Assembly: GCA_002778195.1 (NCBI GenBank)
Contig: PCDI01000010.1
Coordinates: 744,001 to 808,000 of the forward strand
Reading direction: 5' to 3'
DNA length: 64,000 bases
DNA from: Raffaelea ambrosiae
Taxonomy: Eukaryota > Ascomycota > Sordariomycetes > Ophiostomatales > Ophiostomataceae
Made by a program: the position numbers and the translations under genes. The notes under the pieces are model-generated. The model searched no databases, had not been told where the DNA came from, and saw only the letters and a program-made list of their open reading frames with translations. Positions 34,827 to 46,583 of the stretch are shown piece after piece (positions within the stretch are counted from its first letter, which is position 1; every line of letters starts with the position of its first letter).

Positions 34827-36722
34827 GGCTGCAGCATAAAGCAGGAGGGCATATGGGCTCGTAAGAGAGGATAGAGACACCTACAACCTCTTATTTTCCT
34901 CTGTTTTTTGGGGGGGATGGGTTTCAAAAAGCAGAAACAAAAATATCAAAATATCAAAATATCAAATGAGAAATAGCGTTTATACATGAGTATGATTGTT
35001 GATAAACTATCATTATTGATGCATTCATTTATATTTGGATGGTGGCCCTACTCTCGGCGTTGTGAAGGGCAGTATTGGGTTGTAATATGTACATGGTTGC
35101 AATTGTTTCCCCCAATCTAGGATCCAATCTCATCTCAACTCGGGCCTCGTAGACTTCTCTCTTGTTTTGTATTGGTTCTGTCCATTGCTCTACGCCTGTC
35201 CTCAAAAGGCAGGCGGAGCAACGCAAAACAAACAGAAACTGCACCACAAGTTCATGACGAACAGAAGCATAGGACAATGCAATGACACAAGCATGACTGG
35301 CATGCTGAGTAAAGTCTTGTTTGTAGTATTTGCCCAGAGAAGGATGCCGCGAGGAGGAGGGTTTTCTGATAGTTTGTGTGTTTGGTCAAGTGTCTGCCTC
35401 ATTTCTTGTCTCATAACTGCCCATGGCAGGAGTCAAGAGGGGCGTGACCGACGATGAATCCACACTCATATCCACACGGCCCTCGACCATATAATCAAAT
35501 GTGGGAGGGCGTGAACTCGGTTTTGTGTGATGCTTTCTGGGCTCGACAGCTGGCGAGATGAAGCAATAAGAGATTTGCCTCTCTCTTTTCCGATCCAAGC
35601 TGGAGCACCAATGAACACGCACAAGGAGCGGGACAGCCGAGCACATACCAAAAGGGTCATGACACGGACCCTGTTGGTCTGCTCTATCTCAATGTTGTCG
35701 ACTGCTCTGTGTATGTTCTGCACTGGTGCGGCTTTCGTCTCTTGACGCCGTACGGCCTTCCACAAGGACTCTGGTCATATTGGAACCATGCGGTCCCAGA
35801 GCCGGTCCATATGGCAAGCCCACCCAGCGGAGACAATGGCTGTGCACACAATGTATGTCCGGGTTGCCGTCAACATCGGTCGTGTCGGAACGTGATCGTG
35901 TGCGACAAAGTTGACATTTGCGTCGTTCCAGACGTGAGAGGACGCGTGGGGGGATGGGAGAATCGGCTTGCGCGGCGGCTGTCGTTCAAGCCCGTAGTGA
36001 CTTTCCCGTTCCTCCGCTTTTGGCAACAGGGCAGGGAATGCGCCCCGGGTGCCCAATCTAGGGGTTCAGGATCGGTAGGGACACGAGAAGGAAGGATACA
36101 AGAAGAAACATTGGCAACGCCGGGCAATCAATTCGTTTTTATAAGTCTTTGCCAGTCCAGCACAAGGGGATCGCATCTACCTTCCCATACCGTCGATCAA
36201 GGTTTTACTCGATCCTACCCCCGTTTCACGTTTCTTGAATGGCAACTCTCCCATTGTTGGGCGGCTGCCGTGTTTCTATGCATGGGACATGTCCCGTTCG
36301 TACGATGGATTATCGTTTTGCATTTGCGGCCCGCATATGGCTTTGCCGTGTTCCCCGTTTCGTCCCGATCGATCGGTCTCATACAAAGTGTTCTTGGGCC
36401 ATGGGACTCCCCTCGTGGCATGATTTTCGCCAGACGCAAAACAAGTCCTTGCAATGTTGCTTGTCTTCGTGGGAAGCTGGTAGTGGAAATAAATTGCAAA
36501 TAGCAGAATGGGACCCATGGGACAAAAAAAAAAAGAAAAAAAAAAGGAACAGTACGTTGTGAATTCAAGACAGATCGGCTCTATATTTACCCAGCCATAA
36601 ACGCCCGCTTTGTTTTTGTACCCCATGCGATGTGTGTTGAAACGCCGTGTCATGATCTTTTTTCGTGTGATCCAGTGTAGTATGGTATCATGCTCTTTCC
36701 CTCCCCGTTCTTTCTGTGCAGC
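34827..36722. other. Convergent intergenic region
   Basis: This stretch is 1.9 kb. The first 200 bases are AT-rich with ATATCAAA repeats (34945-34965). An open frame at 35709-36503 on the plus strand (264 codons) lacks an ATG at its 5' end and shows no motif. I do not call it a gene. Confidence 0.5.
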
Positions 36723-37922
36723 TTATGCTGTTGCCCCCGGTGCCGCATTCGAGGATGCATGGGCAAACGCAACAATCGCCTCCAGATCCAGCACCTCGAT
36801 TGGTCCGATTGGCATTCCCAAGGCGACCACCCTGTCCGCAGGCGAGCGCACGGCTGTGCACACCATGTAGTTGTCGCCGAGGGCACGCAGACACAGGTTG
36901 GCGTCGTCGACGGGCTGGCCGTGCAGGCGGATGTCAAACGAGGTCACGGTGGCAGAGGGATCCTGGTGGAGGTCGGCCGCCGCAGAGGTGTTCGCCACGC
37001 GGGGGGGGCCAAAATGGCGGAACTCGAGGTCCTTGAGCCACGGCGCCAGCAGAGCCTCGCCCGTCATCTTGACATAGGCCTCGCGCAGACACCACAGGGT
37101 GTAGAAGCCGCGCAGCTTGCGGTCGAGCAGGTCGGTCTCTTGGCCGCGAGGCATGGCCTCGGGCGGCACGGCACTCAGGATCTGGTGCTTGAGGTACTGC
37201 GTCTCGCCGGGCGCAAAGACGTCGGCGTGCATGTCGACGTACGCGGCCCAGCCCGCGTTGGCGGTGCCGCCGCCGCCACCAGCCTGCTTGTGGCCCTCCT
37301 CGACGACCATCTTGTGGTCGCGGTCGCGGCGCTCCGCGGGCGAGACAATGTCGACGCCAATGTCAAAGACGCCGCCAACGTCCAACGGGGCGTCGGCGCT
37401 GTCGCCACCGCCATAGACGGCAGCCAGCACGACCAGGCCGTCCTGGTGGGTGACATTGAAAGCCACCGGGCGGACTGTAGATGGCGATGCTGCTGAGCCG
37501 GAAGCAGCCGCGCCGCCTTGTGCCGGCTGATAGTACACCGGCTTGCTGCGTGCATCGCGTGCCAGCTTGGTCTCCTGCCAGGGGACACGGGCGCAGCGAG
37601 CAATGACGAGGTGCTTCAGCAGGTGCGAGGCCAGGGCCATTTTCGCGTCGCGCACATGAAAGTAGCGGAGGACACCCTGTCGCTCCTCGTCCGTCAGGAG
37701 GGCCCGGAGAGCATGCGGGGCCTGGGTTTGTCAGCGAGCTTCTTCTTCTTCTTCTTCCTCTTCTTCCCCTTCTTTATTTCCCTTTTTTATATACGAGGCA
37801 CAGTAAGCATAACTCACCACAGTGGCTAGCTGCTTGGTCTGGACGGCTTCAGGCCACAGCGCCCGGGTATCGACCACCCACTGGACGAGGACCGGTCGAT
37901 CTGATGGTGGCAAGACGTCCAT
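36723..37922 (-). CDS. npgA: 4'-phosphopantetheinyl transferase, Sfp/NpgA type
   Basis: Exons 37922-37818 and 37721-36723 (96-nt intron), 367 aa. The enzyme transfers 4'-phosphopantetheine from CoA to a Ser of carrier domains. Family motifs: SKPVYY and FNVTHQDGLVVLA (P1/P2 region), FDIGVDIVSPAERRD (magnesium-binding GVD), and LWCLREAYVKMTGEALLAPW, the (F/W)xx(K/R)EA signature as LREA. These segments resemble Aspergillus NpgA/CfwA. Fungi of this group usually have a single such enzyme that serves all NRPS and PKS carrier domains and lysine biosynthesis (alpha-aminoadipate reductase). It should therefore activate the T domains of the NRPS at the left end of this window. It is not part of that cluster, since many housekeeping genes lie between. 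The intron contains a CTT/GAA repeat. Confidence 0.93.
37740..37766. repeat. (CTT)n in the PPTase intron
   Basis: About seven CTT triplets, purine-rich on the coding strand, lie about 20 bases from the 3' splice site. Confidence 0.9.
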
Positions 37923-38971
37923 GGCGAGGAAGAGGTGAAGGCGAAAAAAAAAAGGCTGCTGACGTATGTAACACGAACACGAAGCTTCAGATATCAAACG
38001 TGTGCCTAGGCGTTCAGACTGTCGGACCTGCCAAGTACCGATCGAGGCTGTGCAGCCCTGGCAAGGAGACTTAGGGGGAAAAAAGGTGTCTCGGCTGGAA
38101 GGAGTGCGTCATAGCTTCTCGGGCAGGCTGGCAATGGCGGCGCCGATCGGGTTTGGTGTGATGCTGGTGGTGATGCCCTACAGCCGTTGAGAAGAGGGGG
38201 GGGGGAGCAAGGCGGGCGATGGAGAGGATAGTGGGACGGGGGTGTCCGCTGGAGAGTGCGCTGCAGTGGGCCAGGTTGTCAGTCATGATTGGGACCGAAA
38301 GGAGCCCGAAACCCAGTAAAAATAGCCAGTAACTAGTTACAGAGTACTCCGTACTCGCAAAAAGGCCACCAAAAGCAGCCACCCAAACCATAACTTGCCA
38401 AGCCCAGTGCCCCACTTCCAGGCACATAACGGCACGTGAACGGGCCAGATAATAGGGGAAAGGAGGGGACGATCCCAGATGAGACAGGCAAGAGCAACGC
38501 GCCTGGCTGCTTCCCCATCCGGACGAGAGGTTTGTGCTTAGTTCCGACGTCATGCTTTGCTGGCCTTCTTCGGTCTCGGTCTCACGGTCCTGTTTTTCTT
38601 CTTTTTTTTTAAAGCTTGCGTCTTTGTCCAGCCCCCCTTCTCGATTCAGCACCGGCCTAACAGACAACCACACCTGCAGCTGATCCTTCTTCTGGTCTCT
38701 GGCCTGTTGGTCTTGGTAGCTCTTCTTTTTGGCAACGGCGTTCTGGCGGTCCTTGTCCGCGCTCATATTTATTCTGGGTTTTTTTTTTTTTTTTTTTTTG
38801 GCTCTCTTGATCCAATATCACGAAATCTTTCTTTCCGCACAGACCTGCTCGACATACACACACACTCTCTCTCTCTCTCTCGCACGCGCGCATACCCAGC
38901 TTCTATCAGCTTCTCAGTGTCTCAGCTCCTCGGCTTCTCTCCCACAGGCTCGCAGCCTGCCATTGGCGACC
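37923..38971. promoter_or_regulatory. Divergent promoter, PPTase and oxysterol-binding protein
   Basis: A 1,049-base region with poly-T runs at 38780-38800 and a short (CT)n block at 38867-38881 just before the oxysterol-binding protein start. No gene seen. Confidence 0.5.
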
Positions 38972-41006
38972 ATGTCTGATGCAGGCGACAGGTGAGACCC
39001 CCCCCCCTAGCTCTGTTTCGCGGCTCTGCTTCGTCAAAGACCCCCAAGAGAGCCTAAGGAACCCCAAGGGACCCCAAGCAGTCTCCCCCCATGCACGCCC
39101 AGCCGTCCGTCCCAATCCTGCCAGCACCGAGCTAGCTGGCCACCACCCCCTCCCTTAAGTCCCTCAGCCCGCATATGGTGCCAAGCAATCTGCTAACCCG
39201 CTGCCAACTCTGCTTTTCTTGCCCGGCTTCCCTTCCTCCTAGCCACCACCGACGCTCCAAAAGCGCCGCACTCTCGATCCTGCGACGAAAAGACCGCAAC
39301 GGCCCCCCAGCCACCAGCAGCAGCGGAACCGGCGCCGACGACGATCTCCAGTCGGACGACGGCGGCGGCCTGAACGTGCTGTCTCCAAGCCCCTCCTCGG
39401 CTTCCCAATCGCCGTCCCTGTCCTCGCAGCAGGCCACCCACTCGCCCCCGAAACCGTACCAGCTCTCCGCCATCAAGGGCCACGCCTCCAGGATGTCCGG
39501 CACCTCGCACTCGCTGGCCGGCCGCTCGTCGCCGGCCGCCACCCAGTACGGCGTGTCGCCGTCGCGGTCGTCCGTGCTGGCCACCAGCCCGGGCGGCCTC
39601 GGCGGCGGCCCCGGGCCGGCAGCCCCAGCCGCAGCCACGACGGCGATGACGCCGACGACGGCTGTCGGTGTCGGTGTCGGCCATAACTCGCTCGAGCAGT
39701 CTGTGCGCAAGTTCCGCATCGTCGAGGCCCTGCGCAACGGCGACACGGCCGCCATCTCCAAGGCCATCCGCGAGTCGGCGGCGGCGGCGGTCTCCGGGGC
39801 GGCGGCGTCCTCGTCGTCCGAGCCGGCGGCTCCGCGCGCCAGCACGTCCACGTTTGCTGCCGCCTCCGCCAGCAACCTCCTCGAGGACACCACCGTGCTG
39901 CACCTCGCCATCCAGTGCGCCGAGTTCAGCGTGGTCGAGTACGTGCTCGCCAACAGCAGCGGCAGCCTCGACGTCAACGCCCGCGACAAGGACGGCAACA
40001 CCCCCATGCACCTCGCCGCCAGCCAGGGCCGCACGCAGGTGGTGCGCCTGCTGCTCGACCGCAAGGACATCAACGACTCCATCCCCAACAACCAGGGCCG
40101 CGTGCCGCTCGACCTGGCGCGCAACCCGGACATCTTCCAGATGCTGCAGCTCTCGCGCTCGCTCTTCGCCGACAACAAGGTCAAGGAGGTGCAGGGCCTG
40201 ATTGGGCGGGCCGAATACAAGACGCTGGCCGACGTGCTCGAGGAGCCGCGCCTCAAGACCGTGCTGGACATCAACAGCACCGAGTTTGTCAGCGACCCGG
40301 TCACCATCCAGGCCGGCGGCACCCTCCTGCACGAGGCCGCCCGCCACAAGAACACCCAGCTGATCCAGGTCCTGCTGCTGCACGGCGCCGACCCCTTCCG
40401 CCGCGACCGCAAGGGCAAGCTGCCCCAGGACGTCACCAAGGACGACGTGACCCGCGCCATGCTCAAGAAGTCGCCCGCCGCCGTGGCTGCCCAGCGCGGC
40501 ATCCAGGAAAAGGCCGTGCTCGGCGCCGCCGCCCAGGGCGGGCTGGTCGCCGCATCCGCCGCGGGCTCGTCCGCCGCCGCGTCGTCGTCGTCCATCGGCG
40601 CCGCCGGCCTGCAGGGCACGCCGGCCGACCCGCTGGCCGGCCGCGAGGCGCGCGAGCTCAAGGGCTACCTCAAGAAGTGGACCAACTACCGCAAGGGCTA
40701 CCAGCTGCGCTGGTTTGTGCTCGAGGACGGCGTGCTGAGCTACTACAAGCACCAGGACGACACCAGCTCGGCCTGCCGCGGCGCCATCAACATGCGCATT
40801 GCGCGCCTGCACATGAGCCCCGACGAGAAGACCAAGTTTGAGATCATCGGCAAGTCCTCCGTCAAGTACACCCTCAAGGCCAACCACGAGGTCGAGGCCA
40901 AGCGCTGGTTCTGGGCCCTCAACAACTCCATCCAGTGGACCAAGGACCAGGCCAAGGAGGAGGACCGCCAGCGCGCCCGCGGCGTCGAGCTGCTGCGCCA
41001 GGCCAA

Positions 41007-41043
<37 letters not shown>

Positions 41044-43606
41044 GCCCACAGCGAGAGCGCCAGCCTGAATGCTGCTGCCCCCGAGGGCGGCCAGATCTCC
41101 CGCGTGCACTCCCAGGCCAAGTCGCTCTCGAAAATGACGACGGCGGCGGCCAGCAGCGTCGCCCTCGACGACGACGCCACGACGGCCAACCTCGACTTTG
41201 CCGACGGCGAGGCCGGGGGCACCAGCCACAAGCGCGACGGCACCGTCGACGACGACGACGACGACTACGACGACGGCGACGGGTCGAGCGCCCACGAGCG
41301 CCACTCGCCGGCGGCCACACGTGACGCCTTCAACATCACGGCCCAGTCGGCCAAGGTGCAGCTCGAGACCATGGCCCAGGTCAACCAGGCTCTGCTTTCC
41401 GAGTCCACGCGCAGCCCGACGCTGGCGCTGTCGGACGCCAAGACTGCCGCCGCCCTGTCCACGTACGACTCGGCCATCCGCTCGCTCACTGGCCTCGTCG
41501 GCGACATGGTGCGCATCTCGCGCGACCGCGACGCCTTTTGGCAGTACCGCCTGGACCGCGAGGTCGAGATGCGCCGCATGTGGGAGGAGAGCATGGCCCA
41601 GGTCGCGAAAGAGCAGGAAGAGCTCGAGGCCCGCATCAGCGAGGCCGAGGAGAAGAAGAAGGCCGCCCGCCGCATCCTCAAGGAAGTCGTCGGCAGCGGC
41701 GTCCTCGAAGAGCGGCCGTCCAGCAGCGCCGCCGCCACGTCTGTGGCCACCAGCGGCATCCTCGCTGCCTCGGCCACCGCGGCCGCCGCCGCCGTCGCCA
41801 CAGCGGGCGGCGACAGGGAAGGCGGGCCCAAGGACGCGTCTGCGGCAACACCTCCTACTACGTCCGGCGGCGCCGCCGCCGGCACCGCCACGGCCACGGC
41901 CACCGCTTCTCACCCGGTCACCCCCGACTGGGTCGGCACCAGCAGCAGCCCCAAGTCCCCCGCCTCGATGAGCATGTCGCGCCGCATGACCGTCATGGAG
42001 CAGGTCGCCGACATGTCCGACTCGGAGACCGAAGAGGAAGAGTTCTTTGACGCTGTCGACGCCGGCGAGGTCGAGGTCGAGTCCAGCCTGCCAGCCGAGG
42101 GGCCTTCCAGCAAGGAGGTGGTCGTGTCGGGCATGGACATTAGCAAGTCCTTCAAGGGCTACGAGAATGGCTTGCGCCGACGTCTGAAGCTCGATGCCGA
42201 CGACCGGCCCAAGATTTCTCTCTGGGTAGGTTGCTTTTCCATTTTTATTTCTTTTGGATTTTATTTTCTATTGTATATCTTACTCTTTTTTTCTTTTTTT
42301 TCAAACTCGCTCGCTAACAAATCAGGGTATCCTCAAATCTATGGTCGGCAAGGACATGACCAAGATGACGCTGCCTGTCACCTTCAACGAGCCGACGTCT
42401 CTGCTCTACCGCTGCGGCGAGGACATGGAGTACACGGACCTGCTGGACCTGGCGGTCGAGCGCTCCGACTCTATCGAGCGCCTCGTCTACGTCGCCGCCT
42501 TCGCGTCCAGCGAGTACGCGTCGTCCATTGGCCGTGTCGCCAAGCCGTTCAACCCGCTGCTGGGCGAGACGTTCGAGTATGTGCGCCCGGACAAGAACTA
42601 CCGCTTCTTCATTGAGCAGGTCAGCCACCACCCGCCCGTCGCGGCCGCCTGGGCCGAGTCGCCGCACTGGACGTACTATGGCGAGTCGGCCGTCAAGTCC
42701 AAGTTTTACGGCAAGTCGTTTGACATCCACCACCTGGGCACCTGGTTCCTCAAGCTGCAGCCGGCCCACGGCGGCAAGGAAGACTTTTACAGCTGGAAAA
42801 AGGTGACCTCGACGGTCGTCGGCATCATCACGGGAAATCCCACCGTCGACAACTACGGGCCCATGGAGGTCAAGAACTGGACCACGGGCGAGGTGGCCTA
42901 TGTGGACTTTAAGCCGCGCGGCTGGACCGCCGCGTCGGCGTACCAGGTCTCGGGCAAGGTCACCGATGCCAGCGGCCGCGTGCGCATGTCGCTCGGCGGC
43001 CGCTGGAACTCGAGGCTGTATGCGCGCCTGACGCCCGGGTTCCAGGCGGCGGTGGGCGAGCCGTCGCCGGGCAGCAGCGAAGACGCGGCCGCGCAAAAGG
43101 TGCACGCGGGCTCTATTACGGACCAGAACCGCGCGTTCCTGATCTGGAAGGCCAACGAGCGGCCCAAGGGCATTCCGTTCAACCTGACGCCGTTTGTGCT
43201 GACGTTCAACCACATTGACGACAACCTGCGGCGGTGGATCGCGCCGACGGACTCGCGTCTGCGGCCCGACCAGCGCGCCATGGAGGACGGCCTGTACGAT
43301 TTTGCCGCGTCGGAGAAGAACCGCCTGGAAGAAGAACAGCGGGCGCGCCGCCGCGCCCGCGAGACCAAGGGCGAGGAGTTTGTGCCGGCGTGGTTCTACC
43401 GGACGACGTGTCCGGTCACGGGCATCGCGTACTGGCAGTTCAACGGCAAGTACTGGGAAGACCGGGACGTTGTCGGCACCACGGGCGACACGAGCGTGTG
43501 GGACAAGCTGGAGCCCATTTTTGTGAACCGGCCCGAGGGCGACTTGGGACTGGGCAGTCGGCAGAGCACGTTTGCCTCGCAAGCCGGCACCACCAAAGGG
43601 TTTTAA
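38972..43606 (+). CDS. Oxysterol-binding protein, Osh1 type (ankyrin-PH-FFAT-ORD)
   Basis: Exons 38972-38991, 39243-42225 and 42326-43606; introns 251 and 100 nt; 1,427 aa. The first exon gives only MSDAGD plus two bases of the next codon. Layout: low-complexity N-terminus; ankyrin repeats at about 220-430 (GNTPMHLAASQGRTQVVRLLL, GGTLLHEAARHKNTQLIQVLLLHGADP); PH domain at about 478-575 (LKGYLKKWTNYRKGYQLRWF); polyGln; coiled-coil-like Glu/Lys region; FFAT motif EFFDAVD near 940 in an acidic context; ORD at about 985-1390 with the signature EQVSHHPP near 1097. By family, the ORD exchanges sterol and phosphatidylinositol-4-phosphate. The PH and ankyrin parts target Golgi or nucleus-vacuole contacts, and the FFAT binds ER VAP proteins. 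Yeast Osh1/Osh2 share this order. Very GC-rich, which gives long shadow frames on the other strand. Confidence 0.95.
41011..41040 (+). repeat. CAG repeat encoding polyGln in the oxysterol-binding protein
   Basis: Ten CAG codons lie between the PH domain and the coiled-coil-like region. Confidence 0.9.
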
Positions 43607-44449
43607 GACGGAGGGAGAATTTGTCGATTCAGCGTTTTAAAGTTTTCTAGGGATGAACGCGAAATACGGCAGCGTTTCAGGAAAAAAAGGGGTGGGGCGG
43701 GTAGGGGAGGAGTACTAAGGAGACATGCGAAAAGAACGAGACAAACGACTTTGCGGAGAAACAGCTTTGTTTTTCTGTGTTTCTTTTCTTTTTTCTGTTT
43801 TCTGTTTTTGTTTTGAGAAGAGGAGGGGACAAGACATTCGTTGTGTAAAGTAACCTACTTTGGTGGTGTCAGAGGGGGGGGAGGGGGGACTTGTTTTGAT
43901 TTCTCTTCTTTTTTTTTTGCTCTTGCGCTATCCGCTTCGCACAGTCTCCCATTCGTGAGCAAACACACACACACACACACACACAAGTCTTGTGACGATA
44001 AGAGAAAGGAAAATAAAAAAGAGAAAACGGTCGTTTGCATAGCAGTTCAGTAAATAATTCCGGGAAAAAAAATCATAACACACACACACAATACGAGGGA
44101 TTCCCTAGGGATTCTACCAAAGGATTCCATACAGCAATCCGTACAGATGAAGCAAAACAGCAGATCGTCCACGGAAACACGTGTATGGTATCTCTATCGA
44201 GATGTCTCGTCTTTCTATAGAAATGTCCAAAGAAGTACTATACAAGATGCGTACAAAGCAGACACGACATGTATGAATAAAAAAACATGCGGGTAAAACC
44301 ATGAACAAGGAATGAGTCGGCCAAAAGTGCACCATCCACACCGCCGAGTAGTCGTAGTTGATATGCTATATATGAGCATGCTTTTTTTTTTTTTTCTTTT
44401 TTTCCCAAAGATCTGGCCCGAAGAGGGGAAACACTCCCCGAGCTGGTAC
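43607..44449. other. Convergent intergenic region
   Basis: These 843 bases contain a (CA)n run at 43962-43984, poly-T stretches and the terminators of two genes. No gene seen. Confidence 0.5.
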
Positions 44450-45930
44450 TTATATCTTCGCCTTGGTCTCTGTCTTGGGCGCCTTCTTTGGCCCCTCCTC
44501 GGAGTCTTCCCTCTTCAACCGTAGAATGCCCTTTTTTTCCCCTTCAGTTAGCAGTGTTGACAGAGACAAAAGAACAAGACAACGCCCGATGCTTTTCTTT
44601 TCTTTCTTTCTTTCTTTCTTTCTATTTTTCTTTTCTTCTTTCCTTTTTCTCTTTTTCTCATTTTCTCTTTTTCTTTCCACAGGAGAACATACCTCTTGCA
44701 TGCAGGTCGCCAGCAGCGTCCCGTCCCGGCTGAAGATCCGCTGCGTCACCACGCCCCGGCCCTCGCCCGCCCACGGACTCTCCATCTCCGCCAGCATCCA
44801 CTCGTCCGCCCGCACCTGCTCCGGCTGGTGGTAGTAGATCGTGTGGTCCAGGCTCACCAGCATGCCCACGGTCGGCCGGTCGCGGTACTCCTCCAGCGGG
44901 ATGCCGCCGCCCTCAAACTCAATGTACTCCCGGATGAGCCGCGCCATGTCCGGGTTCGCCTTCAGGAACGAGTCGTCGTCGCCCGACGCGCCCTCCTCGC
45001 CCAGCAGCGCCGCCACCGGGATGGGGAACCGCCACATGCGGTGGATCCGGCAAATGGTGCCGATAAAATAGCGGTCCGTCAGGTAGGCCAGCGCGTTCAG
45101 GTGGGCCGCGCGGCCGCCCGCCGCGGAGATGCGGCCGCGCACGCGCACCCACTGCTGGGTCTTTTTCAGGTGCGGCGGCGCGTCGTGGCCGCCGACAATG
45201 AGCATGGGCCCGGCCAGGACGGGCTGCTTGTGCGGCTCGGTTTGGTTCTGGGCGTCGTTGCCGCGGCCGATGGCGCGCGTGAACTGGGCCTCGAGGCTCT
45301 CGGCGGCGTCGTAGTCGTCGGGCGGGATCGGCGGCCGGGAGGCCGGCATGGCGGCGGCATGGTGGACAAACGCGTCGCCGGGACTCACCATGCGCGTCGG
45401 GATGGACGGCGCCGGCGTCGGATGCGCTCGGTCGTTCTCAGCACCCGTGCCGCCGCCCGTGCCGCCGCCCGTCGCGGTCCGCACAAACGACATGGTAATG
45501 GTAAAGATGCAGCGGCCGCGCTGGCGCGCCTGGACGGTGCGGGTGACGTAGGAGCGGCCGTCGCGGACGCGTTCGACGTGGAACAGCACGGGGATGTCGG
45601 AGTTGCCGGCGAGCAAAAAGTAGCAGTGGCAGCTGTGCGGCGAGAACGCGGGCGAGACGGTCTTTTGGCCGGCCGCCTGGCACATGGCGATGACGGAGCC
45701 GCCGTAGATGCCGCGGGCGCCGGGCGGGTGCCACATCTCGCGCGTGTTCGTGAAAACGTCCTTGCATATAAACAGTGAGCCAACGCCCGGACCGCCGTTT
45801 CGGACAGCACACCCAGAGGACTTACCGGCCCAATAACAGCCAGCTCGGTGACGTCGAGGTCGTTTTCAATGGGCGCCCGCTGGGGGTCCCGCGGCGGTGG
45901 CCGCAACAGGGTAGGGAATGCCGACGACAT
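44450..45930 (-). CDS. Acyl-CoA thioesterase II (TesB-like), possibly peroxisomal
   Basis: Exons 45930-45826, 45760-44693 and 44530-44450; introns 65 and 162 nt; 417 aa. The enzyme hydrolyses acyl-CoA to free acid and CoA. Double hot-dog signatures: RGIYGGSVIAMCQAA, HSCHCYFLLAGNSDIPVLF, VERVRDGRSYVTRTVQA (the conserved DGRSFxTR-type stretch), HLNALAYLTDRYFIG, SLDHTIYYHQP, and ESPWAGEGRGVVTQRIFSRDGTLLATCMQE. The last intron is pyrimidine-rich. Splicing at its second AG (AAAAAAAG|GGC) gives MQEGILRL and a C-terminus ending AKI. Splicing at the earlier AG (GAAG|GGG) would end after a few residues. AKI is a known PTS1 variant in Candida tropicalis peroxisomal protein, so import into peroxisomes is plausible here. 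A Gly/Thr-rich and Pro-rich insert separates the two hot dogs. Confidence 0.88.
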
Positions 45931-46583
45931 GGTCGGATGGCGATGACGGTGCAGAGGGGAAAAAAAGAGTGAACAAAGAGGACCAAAAAAGAAAAAAAAA
46001 AGAGAGACAAAAAGGGAGGACGGTCCCGTCTGAAATGCACAAAAAGCTTACCCCCTTGGTGATCGCAGGCCGAGGTATGGGCAAAAAAGTGGGGCCTCCA
46101 TTTTCTCTGAAGACTTACCCGATTCACGTGATAATACCAAAGAGAAAGAGACTGAATATGATCAAATGAGAAGAAGAAAGAGACACCGCCACGACGGGTA
46201 AGCTTGCCCAAAAAGGTCCTGCCGATGTCAAATGAGGTACAGAGTCAACCGCCACGCAGCGCTGCCAATGACAATGCGCTGAAATAGTGATCCAGTGCCA
46301 TCATACCTCGGCAAGGTACGTCTCCAAATACGACGTGTTAACTACTCCATTCTACGCCCAGGTCAGCGGCTACCGGCACCACGGGGGGAAGGCGCGGGCT
46401 GAGTGGGTCTGTGCCTGTTTCGCTCCTGCCTTCTGTGGCCGCGGCTGAACAAACCAGATAGATCTCTCCTCTCACACGTTCTCTTGACTTCCCTCCTCTC
46501 CACATTAAACCATTAGTTGGTTATTACCCCATACCCCGGACGAGGAGACGCGCAGGACATCACTTCCTTTCTCCCAGAGAAAT
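45931..46583. promoter_or_regulatory. Divergent promoter between two thioesterase genes
   Basis: These 653 bases lie between the TesB-like gene (minus) and the hot-dog thioesterase gene (plus). Oleate-response or CCTCGG elements (the fungal fatty-acid factor FarA/B core) should be looked for. One CCTCGG is visible at 46306-46311 and one CCGAGG at 46069-46074. Confidence 0.45.

Noticed and set aside
35709..36503. Plus-strand open frame of 264 codons
   Set aside because: It has no ATG at its 5' end, no domain and a random-looking composition, and it lies in a convergent intergenic region. Not called a gene without transcript support.
39193..41913. Minus-strand open frame of 906 codons
   Set aside because: It is a mirror of the GC-rich oxysterol-binding protein exon. 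The composition is Gly/Arg/Val-rich and there is no domain.
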